Below are positions 54,829-64,000 of a stretch of DNA of 64,000 nt, in pieces. Every line of letters starts with the position of its first letter. Within the stretch, counting starts at the first letter, position 1. The translations under genes were made by a program, and so were the position numbers. The DNA is from Hemileia vastatrix (lineage: Eukaryota > Basidiomycota > Pucciniomycetes > Pucciniales > Zaghouaniaceae). Where the stretch lies: assembly GCA_030280995.1 (NCBI GenBank), contig JASXTE010000017.1, positions 13,816,498-13,880,497 of the forward strand. Reading direction: 5' to 3'. The notes below the pieces were generated by a model that was given only the letters and a program-made list of their open reading frames with translations, had not been told where the DNA came from and searched no databases.

Positions 54829-55638
54829 TGTCACCAGAAAACCTACGCACAAGGTTGAGGGTGTTCCTAGAAGTGAGATGGAGGGAAGAGTTTAGAAACT
54901 TCTTTGAAGCACACAGGAAATGTTCAAGGAAGTTATTTGAAGATGACTCGAAGGAAGAGCTACTGCTTCGAGATATGTTTGATAAGAATTCTAATATAAT
55001 TTAAAGGTAATATTAATATTCTTAGGATCTCACAAAGGGTTGGAAACTCAATAATCAAAGATTTAAGTTTTTTAGAAATGATTACTGAGAAAATAAGGAA
55101 ATGTACAATAATAATGATTTAACCTGAAGCTTTACCACTATTTACTATATATACGTTTTATAATTTACTTCTAATGAAATATTGAACCAAAATCCAACCC
55201 CTTTTATATCCATTACTCCTCCTCACATTGACCTCATCCCCATCCATCATTCCGCACACTACAGACCTCCAAATATACACCCGTTACAACTGGAACCTCC
55301 TCACTAAAATCCGTTAACCCTTTAATCCTCCACTAAACATCCCGTCCATGCTCACTACCCCTGTTAATAACCCACAGATACTTAATAAATCTTTTGGCGG
55401 AATATTGAATTAACTATTGCGCTGTGCGTTGCTTATTGAGGAAAAGACTAAACATACTATTGAGAGATTGACTAATTTAAATTTAAAGTTTAGATTAGCG
55501 CGGTTGAATAGTGAGTACACAAAGGAAAGTCGCAGTTGCTATGTAGAATCATTTTCTGCGCTTTGAGTATGGATTTAGACCTCTGTATTATTGATTTAAT
55601 GAGCTTCTTTTACCTTGAGTGTCACGTGGCGCATGACA
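54829..55638 (-). repeat. Element C2 5' LTR
   Basis: 810 bp, TGTCACCAG to GGCGCATGACA on plus, diverged from the C1 LTRs with extra sequence in the middle (about 55240-55400). The segment pairing with the primer-binding site is kept at 12 of 14 positions. The B2 frame resumes immediately at 55639. Confidence 0.85.
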
Positions 55639-58551
55639 AAAGGTCACAAATGTGAGAAGAATATAAATATTGTTGAAAATCAACATGAATCTGAAATTGA
55701 AACAGAGAAAAGTAAAGATTCAAGTGATTATGACAGTAATATCTCATATAGTGATGAGAATGAAGTCTTTATGTTGGAAGATGATTTGTCCATCTTTGAA
55801 AATCCAATATTAAATATGGACTCAAATGAATCTTTAATGAATTTTGAGGATGCTGAAATCATTAAAGATATACAAGCTGATAACTTAAGAATGACACCTA
55901 TCACGGTTCCAGATATCATTTCTGGCGAAAGTGTTAATATAGTATTGGACACAGGAGCTGCTGGTTCTGTTGTTTCTACTAATACATTACAAAAAATTGA
56001 TAGTGAATATAAGTCTAAGCTTGAACCCCTTCAAAGTAAAAATTGGAGAGGTTTTGTATCAGTACTACACCTCATTAGTAAATAAAAAGCTGCTGTTTTC
56101 TTTAGACATCAACATGGTTATGTAAGAGTAACTTGTGACTTTGTAGTAATGGATAATACTAACTGTAGTAACTGTTTTATCATTGGAAATGATATTCTGA
56201 CTACGTTTGGTGTGAAATTAGACCCTGATAATAATAATTTTACAATTGGAATTAATGGTAAAAGGAAATTTAAAATAAATTCTTTTAACACAGTCTTACA
56301 CATTGAGTCAGTAAGAAATATTCCATGCGAAGGAAGAGAATCCAATGAGATGGAACTTCTGGAAACAGAAATTTCTAAAGCATAATTTGGCACTCAGATA
56401 AGTGAAGCTGAGAAAAATAATATTTTGGACTTAATTAAAGCATTTCCAATGGCCATTTCACATGTTACAAGTGAACTTGGCCTTGTAAAAGATCATGAGA
56501 TGAAAATTAGTTTAACCTGTGATATGGATAATATTCCTGCTAGTCTTAAAAAGAAACCATACCCTGCTTCACCAATGAAGAGGAAAGACATAGAGGATAA
56601 TATTAAAATGTTATTAAAAATGAACATTCTTGAAAAGGTTTAAAATACACCAAAATATAGTGTAATATCACCAGTTCTAATTTCTGATGAACAAGATAAA
56701 GCAAGAATGTACAGTGATTATAGAGAATTAAATACATTTACATTAGATGATATTTATCCCTTTCAAAGGATTGCCTCTATACATGCTACCCCTAAAGGTG
56801 CTAGATATATAAGTTGCCTAGATGGAAATAAAGGGTACCATCAAATTTCTGTTGAAAAAAATTCACAGAACTTTTTGTTGATAACAACACACATGGGAAT
56901 TTATAAATATGTCAGGATGCCATTTGGACCAAAAAATGCTCCATCAGTATTTCAGAAGTTAATGGATATAAAATTCCATAATGAAATGATTGAGGGATGG
57001 TTAATGGTATACATTGATGACATCATAGTGTTCTCTAAGACATATGATGAACACTTAATCCATTTAAAAAAGGTATTTAAAAAAATAGATGAAATAAAAA
57101 TGGCCCTTGCATTGAAAAAATATAAATTTGGGTTTGAGTCTTTAAAATTGCTTGGTAATATTGTATCTGGCTTACAAATATGTGTAGACCAAAATAAGGT
57201 GGCTTCAATCAAGAATATTGGAATTTCTTAAAATGTAAAGGATGTACAATCTTTTCTTGGTATGTGTGGTTATTATAGACAATATATAAAAAACTACCAA
57301 TTAATTGCTGCACCATTGATCACACTTATAAAGAAATCAGAAGCTTTCATTTGGAATCATGAAAGACAATAGGCTTTTGATAAGTTGAAAGAATGTTTGA
57401 TGACAGCTCCTATCTTGGGATTACCATATTTCCAATAGCCTTTTGTATTGTATACAGATGCAAGCTTTATTGGTCTGGGTTCTGCTTTGCATAAAAAACA
57501 ACTTATTGAAGGAAAAATGTCAGAAGTATTAATTTGCTATATTTCATGTACTCTAAGAAGTAGTGAATTAAAATATGGTGCTACTCAACTTGAATGTTTG
57601 GAAGTAGTATGGGCTCTTGAGAAGCTACATTATTACCTTGAAGACCAAAAATTTGAGTTAATTACTGACTGTAGTGCAGTTAAGTCACTCTTAAACATGA
57701 AAACTCCTAATAGACACATGTTTAGATGGCAATTAGCTGTACAAGAATACAGAGGACGGAAGATTATTACGCATAGAGCAGAACCTTACACTCTAATGTA
57801 GATTTGTTATCTAGAGTATCTCTGCCTAATAATGATTATAATCCTGCTTATGTTCCTGAGTCACTGATTATTAAAATTTATGGCATTTATATTGTAGATC
57901 TTGAGGATGAATTTATGCAATCAATTCTTGACATGTATGCTTCAGATCCTGACTTGAGTAAACTCAATACAATATTAAATGATCCATCTAATGCTTCAAT
58001 AAATGCTTTAATAAAAACATTACCAAATTTGTGGATTAACATGTCTGAGGATGTTCAAAAATATGTTGAGACATGTTATTCTTGTCAAAAATCTAAAAGA
58101 TTAACAGGCAAAAGATCTGGTTAATTAAAACAAATTGAGCAAGCAAAAGATCCATGTAAAATAATTAACATATACGTTGTAAAAGGTTTGCCAATAGCAG
58201 GGCATAAGAGTTATAACTCCTGCTGGGTAATTGTAGATAGATTTACAAAAATGTGTAAATTTATTCCTTCCCACAAAGAGGTTTCTTCAAAGGACTTAGC
58301 TTTTTTATGGTGAACACAAATGTTAGATATAGAAGGTTTTCTCAAAGCAATAGTCTCAGAAAGAGATCCTAAATTTTCTTTTGAGTTCTGGACATAACTT
58401 ATGGATGTTTCAGGGTGTCAATTAAAACTTTCTACAGCATACCATCCACAAGCTGATGGGCTAGCAGAAAGAATGACACAAACTTTAGAAGATATGATAA
58501 GAAGATATTGTGCTTTTGGTCTTAACTTTAAAGACAATGAAAAATTCATGC
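55639..58551 (+). pseudogene. Element B2: internal piece of a B-type gag-pol
   Basis: Starts within the zinc knuckle (GHKCEKN), then protease (LDTGAAGS near 55949), RT with YIDD near 57013-57024, RNase H (YTDAS near 57450), and integrase up to the codons before HDWVT. D2 is inserted there. It is close to B1 at DNA level. Stops at 56083, 56383, 56641, 57229, 57370 and 57436 and later ones show it is older or less constrained. About 225 bases covering the HH half of the integrase zinc module are deleted at 58027. It retains the base missing from B1 near 36714. Confidence 0.9.
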
Positions 58552-59411
58552 TGTGGTGATTCAAACCTGTATAGGCCTTTGGAGTGCATATTTGGGGGTA
58601 TTTGGTATGTAGGGTATTATTGGGGTTATGGTGTTATTAGTGGATTTTTTCATCTTTAGGTGATATTTAGTAGTTTTATGGAGGCTTAAGCAAGGGTCAC
58701 TTATTACTTCTCAGCTTAATTTCCTTTTATTTCTCTTCATTTTTTTATCCCTATTAGTGTTTACCTTGTTTTATAGGGTAGTTATGGTGTTGTTATTGGT
58801 ATTTATTGGAAGTATATTGCTTAGTGGTGCTTATGTAGGCTTAAGCTAGAGTCACTTATTATGTCTCAGCTTATTTTTCTTTAATTTATTTTCATTTTGG
58901 TATGTCTTATGTGTGTTTATCTTGTTTATTAGTGAAGTTATGGGTTTTTAGGGTTTTTATGGGTTGTATGGGTGTTTTAGGGCCTAGAAGCTGGGGAAGC
59001 ACTAAAATGCACTTTTATGCATGAAAAAGGCTGGAAAAGCTGGATTTTGGGCAGGGAATCGGTCAGGGTGGTCTGTGCGCTGGCTGTATGATGCGTGTGT
59101 GGGAAGATTTTTAGGGAAGCATCTCATCTCTTTACTCATCGCCTCTCTTTTCCTCACTGTCTTGTTGGCTGGTTTTTTGTTGGAATATATTACTGTTCAT
59201 TTCATCTCTTTCTGGAAGTCTTTCTGGGACTATTATCTTCACTTTTAAAGAGGTCAAGAGTGTTTAATTAAAGGGTCTAACAAACAGATCTCCAATTTTC
59301 TGCAACAGGTAAATCTCACTTGTTTTTCTAAAGGGACAGGGGTTATTCTGTCTGGTTTTTCAACATCTCCCTTGGTCATGGCCTATAGCTAGTACTATAG
59401 GATTGTCTACA
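58552..59411 (+). repeat. Element D2 5' LTR
   Basis: 860 bp, TGTGGTGATTC to GATTGTCTACA. It lacks a GC-rich segment of about 56 bases (CCTTCTCCCCCC...) present in the right LTR near 63640-63700. It contains an internal imperfect duplication (GCTTAAGC..GGGTCACTTATTA-type words at about 58685 and 58845). Confidence 0.9.
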
Positions 59412-59415
59412 TTTC

Positions 59416-59433
59416 CGGCGCCCAACGTGGGGT
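59416..59433 (+). promoter_or_regulatory. D2 primer-binding site for tRNA-Lys
   Basis: CGGCGCCCAACGTGGGGT, identical to the D1 site except for the first base, lying four bases after the LTR. It suggests D1-like enzymes could act on D2 RNA. Confidence 0.75.
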
Positions 59434-59649
59434 AAAAATATGTTGGCTTTTTAGAATCTCTGTTGATCTAGGCTTCTCTCTTTGGTGGATATCCATTGGT
59501 GGATTTTGAATTTGGTGCTATATCTCTTTGTGTTTGGTCTGGGGGTCTTTTTTTCTGTTGGATTTGGTCCCTCCTAGGTCTTTAAGGCTATTGGGGGGAC
59601 TTTGGCTATCTTTGGTGAATATTGGAGGCTGTAACTTGGATTTGCTAGG

Positions 59650-60597
59650 ATGGTTAGGATTCATTCTTGGGATGGTTCAAGGTTTTTGGGGGAGGATGCA
59701 AAGGGGTTTTTAGCTAGGTTTGAGGTTGCTTCTGATATTGATGGGGCCTCACTGTTGGACATGGTTAGGCTAGTAATCTTTTTCATTGGTAATAGGGAGG
59801 TGCAGAAGGAAGTTTCTGGTATGGCAGGATATAGGAGTCAGGACTGGGGAAAGTTGAAGATTGAAATGGATAAAAGGTGGCCTACTACTTTCTCAATGGT
59901 GGATCTTCATGGGATTCCTAGGAAGTGGGATTTGAAAGGCGGTGTAACTTCTCCTTCTCAGTATGGGGAATTTATGGAGGAGTTTGGGGAGGCTCTGGAT
60001 TATCTGGTATATAATGATATATTACCTCATGAAGATGGGGCCAAGTATGTATTTTTGAGTGCCATGGGTAGGGATGTAAAGGTGGAGTTTATGGAGATTC
60101 TTTTCAAGGCTGACTTAATGAAGACTCTTCCAAATGGGGAAAATAGGATTCCTGCTATGGCTATTTTAAAGGAGGTTATTTTGGTATATTTGGATGCTAT
60201 GAAGGATAGGGATGTGGAATCTGGAGAGGAAAAACTATTGGACAGAGAGGTTCAGAAGACTATGGTAGAAATTTCAGCTTTTGGGGAGGTGTTGGAGCCA
60301 TCAAATTCAGAAGATGGTGATTCTGATGATGTTTGTGAAGCTTATTTTTCTTTTCCAGAGGATAACATGGGAACTCAGGAATGTGTTTCACTTCATGTTT
60401 TGGAGATGTATTCACTAGAGGATAAGTGTATTTCCTTAAGTTTGGATGAATTATGTGGGAATGAGGATTTGTCTGGTCATTATGAAGGATTTTGGGATAT
60501 TGAAAAGGAATCTGTTGCGGATGAATGGTTGTTGAGGGATTACTATTTTTTATTCTCAAGTTCAGATAATGGCTTATTGGAGGAGGATGTATAAGTT
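59650..60597 (+). CDS. Element D2 Gag-like protein
   Basis: Open 314-codon frame. The first 190 residues match the D1 capsid-like domain (HSWDGSRFLGED, DIDGASLLDMV, IFFIGNREVQKE, DLMKTLPNGENRIPA). The zinc knuckle of D1 is replaced by an acidic, Cys-poor tail (EDGDSDDVCEAYF). After the TAA at 60595 the same or shifted frames remain codon-like and acidic to about 60987 (MEIDFKDVVEVPDASQ, ISELEEELRGF), so the original protein may have been longer. It is likely a particle component packaged or processed in trans. Confidence 0.7.
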
Positions 60598-60987
60598 AAA
60601 TTTTTGGATGGACAGAAAGATTCAGTCTTGGATCTTTTTCTAATTGAGGAAGATTATTTTCAGGTGGTTCTCTCAAGATCAGAAGGTCTCTGCTTGGAGG
60701 AGGATTTTTATTTTGATGTTATGTATGTTATTCTGGAATTTTTGCAGATTCTAAGCAAGATTCCTATAAGGAAGAGGAAAATTGTGATGTTTTGGATGTC
60801 ATTGGTATGGAGATTGATTTTAAAGATGTGGTGGAGGTTCCTGATGCTTCACAGGTTGGAGAATTTATTGATTCTGGTGATGTGAACTATGGTAGACTCA
60901 GTGTATGAAGGAGGAGGGAAGATTTGTTTGGAGGTCTGATGTTGAGATATCTGAATTGGAAGAGGAGCTTAGGGGGTTCAGGCCCTA
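60598..60987 (+). pseudogene. Probable decayed extension of the D2 ORF
   Basis: Acid-rich coding-like sequence in alternating frames after the Gag stop, ending in TTCAGGCCCTAG. It needs two frame changes to be read as one chain. No protease or polymerase motif is present. Confidence 0.4.
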
Positions 60988-63206
60988 GGGGCAAAATTAT
61001 TGGTTTCAACCTTTGGATTTCAAGAATCTGATTCCTCCAAAATGAGGATAAACTACTTAATTTGTTTTAGTTTTTCTTAATTTGTCATCTATGTATTTGG
61101 TCAGGATTTTTTTGTTTGTCCAATTCTTATCAGTCTCCCTGGTTCAAGTCTCTATATAAAAAGGAATAAAAAAAGGAAAGAAAAAAAATCTTAGTATAAT
61201 GAAGATGGAAGAAAAGAAAAATTCAAGTGAAGATGGGTATTTTAATTAAAAGAAAATGAAGATAAAAATGATGATCTTTTGTTTTATCTAGCCTCCAGAA
61301 TGAGGTTAAACTGAAAAATTTTATTTCTAAATTGGATTTTTTTGACTTTCAAGAATTTTAATGGTTTTTTAATGGTTTTGGTTTTTTATGGGAGAAGATT
61401 TGTGTTGGAAGATCTTTTTTTTAGAAGGTACCCAGGGGTGGGGCTTCTAGATTTTATTTTGGCAAGTGTGGGGGTAACTGATGGGCTGGCTGCTCTACAA
61501 CAGTTACCCAAGATTGTCTGTTTCCAACCCCTTCTCTTAATTTTATTGAATTCTAGTATTGGTTTTTTTTCTTTTAAAGGTTTTTAGTCCACCATGACTT
61601 TAAACTAGAAATTCCTTTGGTCTTCAAGTGCTGGACCCCTCATGCTTATTGGTTTTGTTTAATTTTGTGGGATATGTGTTTTTGACAGAAGGTACCCAGG
61701 GGGGGGGCTGCTAGATTTTATTTTGGCAAGTGTGGGGGTAACTGATGAGCTGGCTTCTCTGTAGAGCAGTTAACCCAGAATGTCTTTTTCAAACCTTTGG
61801 TTTTTTTCTAGTTGAATTCTAGTGTTGTTTTTTGTGATCCAGTTTTTTAGTCCTCTATGACTTTAAACTGGATTGCCTCGGATTTCTTTTGGCGATTTTG
61901 GATGGGTGGTGGATCACTGGTGGTCTCCCATCATTTTTACTTATTGGAGGGAGCCCATCCAGTGATCTTTTCTGTAGACCTGGAGCTGGCTTTGCTATGT
62001 GGTTTTAGGGTGTTGTCTGTGAAAGTGGCAAATTCAAGATTATTTTCTTTTTTCTCTTTTTTTCTTTTAATTTTTTTATCAAGGCTATGTTTTTTCAAAT
62101 GCTCAAGATAGGGCTCAGGCAATATTTTGGTAGAAGAGGAGGAGTCAAAATCAAAAAAAAAATTATAATTTTCTTTTTTAGGTGTGACCATATTAAGGTG
62201 CACTTGGATGTGGGTAAGGTATCTGGGGATCAGCTCATCAATTGGCTGGGGGATACAATTTTATTTTGTTTTATTTTTTAAAGAAGGTTAAATTTTTTGG
62301 CTTTGATGGTTTTTGGTTTGGGATTTATGGGCTATATCTTCAAGATTTTTTTTTCTGGAATGTTCTTCAAGACTTTAAACTGATCTTTTATTTATGGGAT
62401 ATAACTTCAAGATTTTTTCTTGAAAGTCCCTTCAAGACTTTAAACTGATCTTTTAATTATGGGATCAATATTTTTTGATGGAAAGTCCCCCAAGACTATA
62501 AACTGAAGAATGGGAGGCAGTGTGAGGTGGAAGTTTAAAGGCAGAAGGATCCAAGGGGGAACTTCTGAATTTTATAAAGGAAAGTCTGGGGGTGACTGAT
62601 GGGCTGGCAGCTCTTTATACAGTTACCCTAGAAAGTAAGTTACTTCTCTAATTCTTTTTCTGGTTGATCTCTGGTTTTGGGTTCTGTGATGCTGGGTTTT
62701 GCAGTCCCCCAAAACTATAAACTGAGGATTTTTGGAGTCCCACAAGACTATAAAATGAGGGCTGTTAGTCATCCAAGAATTTAAACTGAGGGCTGTTTGT
62801 CCCGCAAGACTTTAAACTGAGGGCTGTTAGTCCCCCAAGACTTTAAACTGAGGGTTGTGAGTCCCCCAAGACTATAAAATGAGGAAATTTTTATGCTGGT
62901 AGAAGGTTATAGTCAGGAAGACTTGTAAAATGGATATCACTTTCATTGTTAGAGGCTGGTACAACCAGAGTTGGAATTCAGGAACAGAAGAAAGAGATTT
63001 TTTTTCACAGGGATAGATTGAATTTAAAGGCATGGTGCAAGAGAAGTTTTAAAGAAGAAGCTTGGAATGCTGGCTCAAAAGTTCACTTAGGATGGAATAT
63101 GATCCGATGGAAGAGAGAAATGGGCTGTTTGTAAAGATTATGGAGAAGTGTTCTAAAATAGTTGTTGGCGAAGAAAGAATGGGGAAATTCTTTATTGGAG
63201 GGAGGA
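60988..63206 (+). repeat. D2 non-coding 3' region with hairpins and 20-base repeats
   Basis: Begins with CTCCAAAATGAGGATAAACT (about 61031) and a diverged copy near 61292. Three hairpin units follow at 61471-61509, 61735-61776 and 62588-62628, and a GGTGCACTTGGATGTGG unit near 62197. Reverse copies of the 20-base repeat (AGTCCCCCAAGACTATAAAC type) lie at about 62350-62500 and in a tighter series at 62705-62880. No open frame of note. The last 300 bases before the LTR are purine-rich. Confidence 0.75.
63196..63206 (+). promoter_or_regulatory. Element D2 polypurine tract
   Basis: TGGAGGGAGGA directly before the TGTGGTGA start of the 3' LTR. Confidence 0.6.
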
Positions 63207-64000
63207 TGTGGTGACCCAAACCGGGGTAGGCCTTTGGAGTGCATATTTGGGGGTATTTGGGGTTATGGTGTTATTAGTGGATTTTTTTCATCTTTAGGTA
63301 ATATTTAGTAGTGTTTATGGAGGCTTAAGCTAGAATCACTTATTATTTCTCAGCTTAATGTCCTTTATTTTCTCTTCATTTTGGTATCCTTATGGGTGGT
63401 TACCTTGTTTTATAGGGTAGTTATGGTGTTGTTATTGGTATTTATTGGAAGTTTATTGCTTAGTGGTGCTTATGTAGGCTTAAGCTAGGGTCACTTATTA
63501 TGTCTCAGCTTATTTTCCTTTATTTTATTTTCATTTTTGTATGTCTTATGTGTGTTTATCTTGTTTATTAGTGAAGTTATGGGTTTTTAGGGTTTTTAGG
63601 GTTTTTATGGGCTGTATGGGTGTTTTAGGGCCTAGAAGCGGCCTTCTCCCCCCTAAGCAGCCTTCCTTCCTTGAAGCGGGGTTCCCTTGTGGGCACTGGG
63701 GAAGCGCTAAAATTCACTTTTATGCATGAAAAAGGCTGGGAAAGCTGGATTTTGTGCAGGGAATTGGTCAGGGTGGTCTGTGCACTGGATGTATGATGCG
63801 TGTGTGGGAAGATTTTTAGGGAAGCATCTCATCTCTTTACTCATCACCTCTCTTTTCCTAACTGTCTCATTGGCTGGTTTTTGGTTGGAATATATTACTT
63901 TTCATTTCAAACTTTCTGACAGTCTGTCTGGGACTATTATCTTCACTTTTAAAGAGGTCAAGAGTGTTTAATTAGAGGGTCTAGCAAACAGATCTCCAAT
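63207..64000 (+). repeat. Element D2 3' LTR, cut by the window end
   Basis: Starts TGTGGTGACCC and follows the 5' LTR to the end of the window. It contains the extra GC-rich segment. By comparison roughly 120 bases remain outside. Confidence 0.9.

Larger units (their letters stand above)
52393..55638 (-). mobile_element. Element C2: 5' half of a C-type chromovirus
   Basis: Contains a 5' LTR, gag, the slippery site, protease and the first part of RT, each closely similar to C1. It stops at 52392, where D1 is inserted in the RT gene. The 3' half is absent from the window left of D1. It is itself inserted in a B-type element (B2), next to B2's zinc-knuckle codons. Confidence 0.85.
58552..64000 (+). 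mobile_element. Element D2: Gag-only non-autonomous relative of D1
   Basis: 5' LTR, primer-binding site, a Gag-like ORF, then directly a 3' region equivalent to that of D1 (pol-end repeat at about 61035, hairpins, 20-base repeats), polypurine tract and 3' LTR running off the window. RT, RNase H, integrase and the antisense Zn2Cys6 gene are all absent. The layout matches terminal-repeat retrotransposons with a GAG domain (TR-GAG). It is inserted in B2 after AAATTCATGC. Confidence 0.85.

Overview
The window is fungal, repeat-dominated DNA from a basidiomycete. A rust fungus (Pucciniales) is the best guess. The base composition is AT-rich. There are short GT-AG introns (66-72 bp) and layered Ty3/Gypsy LTR retrotransposons. 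There are also a LINE tail with an RNase H domain, a PIF/Harbinger transposase, and decayed copies of two families I associate with rusts: a trihelix/SANT-like protein and a Tet-like 2OG-Fe(II) oxygenase. No rRNA, tRNA, CRISPR array or ordinary intact host gene is visible. The organism name is inference; no marker gene proves it.

Layout, left to right. 1-6.7 kb: a 451-bp terminal-inverted-repeat element with a target duplication, a decayed trihelix-like gene on the minus strand split by a solo LTR, a GGAAA microsatellite, about 2 kb of apparently unique DNA, and a long heptanucleotide T-rich microsatellite. 7.85-16.34 kb: element A, a complete minus-strand chromovirus (LTRs of 805 and 797 bp). 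16.3-21 kb: an unrecognised transcription-unit-like stretch, the 3' end of a LINE (minus) and a Harbinger transposase pseudogene (plus). 21.1-29.55 kb: element C1, a complete minus-strand chromovirus with 771-bp LTRs and a perfect GTTAT target duplication, which split a Tet-like gene 18 codons before its stop. 30.5-32.4 kb: hairpin-type and 171-bp tandem repeats. 32.4-41.25 kb: element B1, a complete plus-strand relative of A with different LTRs of about 1,176 bp. 41.26-52.39 kb: element D1, a minus-strand Gypsy element without chromodomain, missing its 3' LTR. 52.39-55.64 kb: C2, the 5' half of a second C element, cut by D1. 55.64-58.55 kb: B2, a piece of a second B element, cut by C2 on the left and by D2 on the right. 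58.55 kb to the end: D2, a Gag-only non-autonomous relative of D1 whose right LTR runs off the window.

The elements use different replication logic. A and B fuse gag and pol in one frame and carry a second ORF overlapping the start of gag. C separates gag and pol by a canonical -1 slippery site and appears to self-prime in the manner of Tf1. D carries a primer-binding site matching tRNA-Lys(CUU). C and D, although different lineages, each carry beyond pol a spliced antisense gene with a Zn(II)2Cys6-type cluster and an intron at an equivalent place. This is the most unusual system in the window. Nearly all polyprotein genes are broken by stops and frameshifts. The two LTRs of C1 differ mostly by C/T and G/A changes at CpG, which points to methylation-driven decay.
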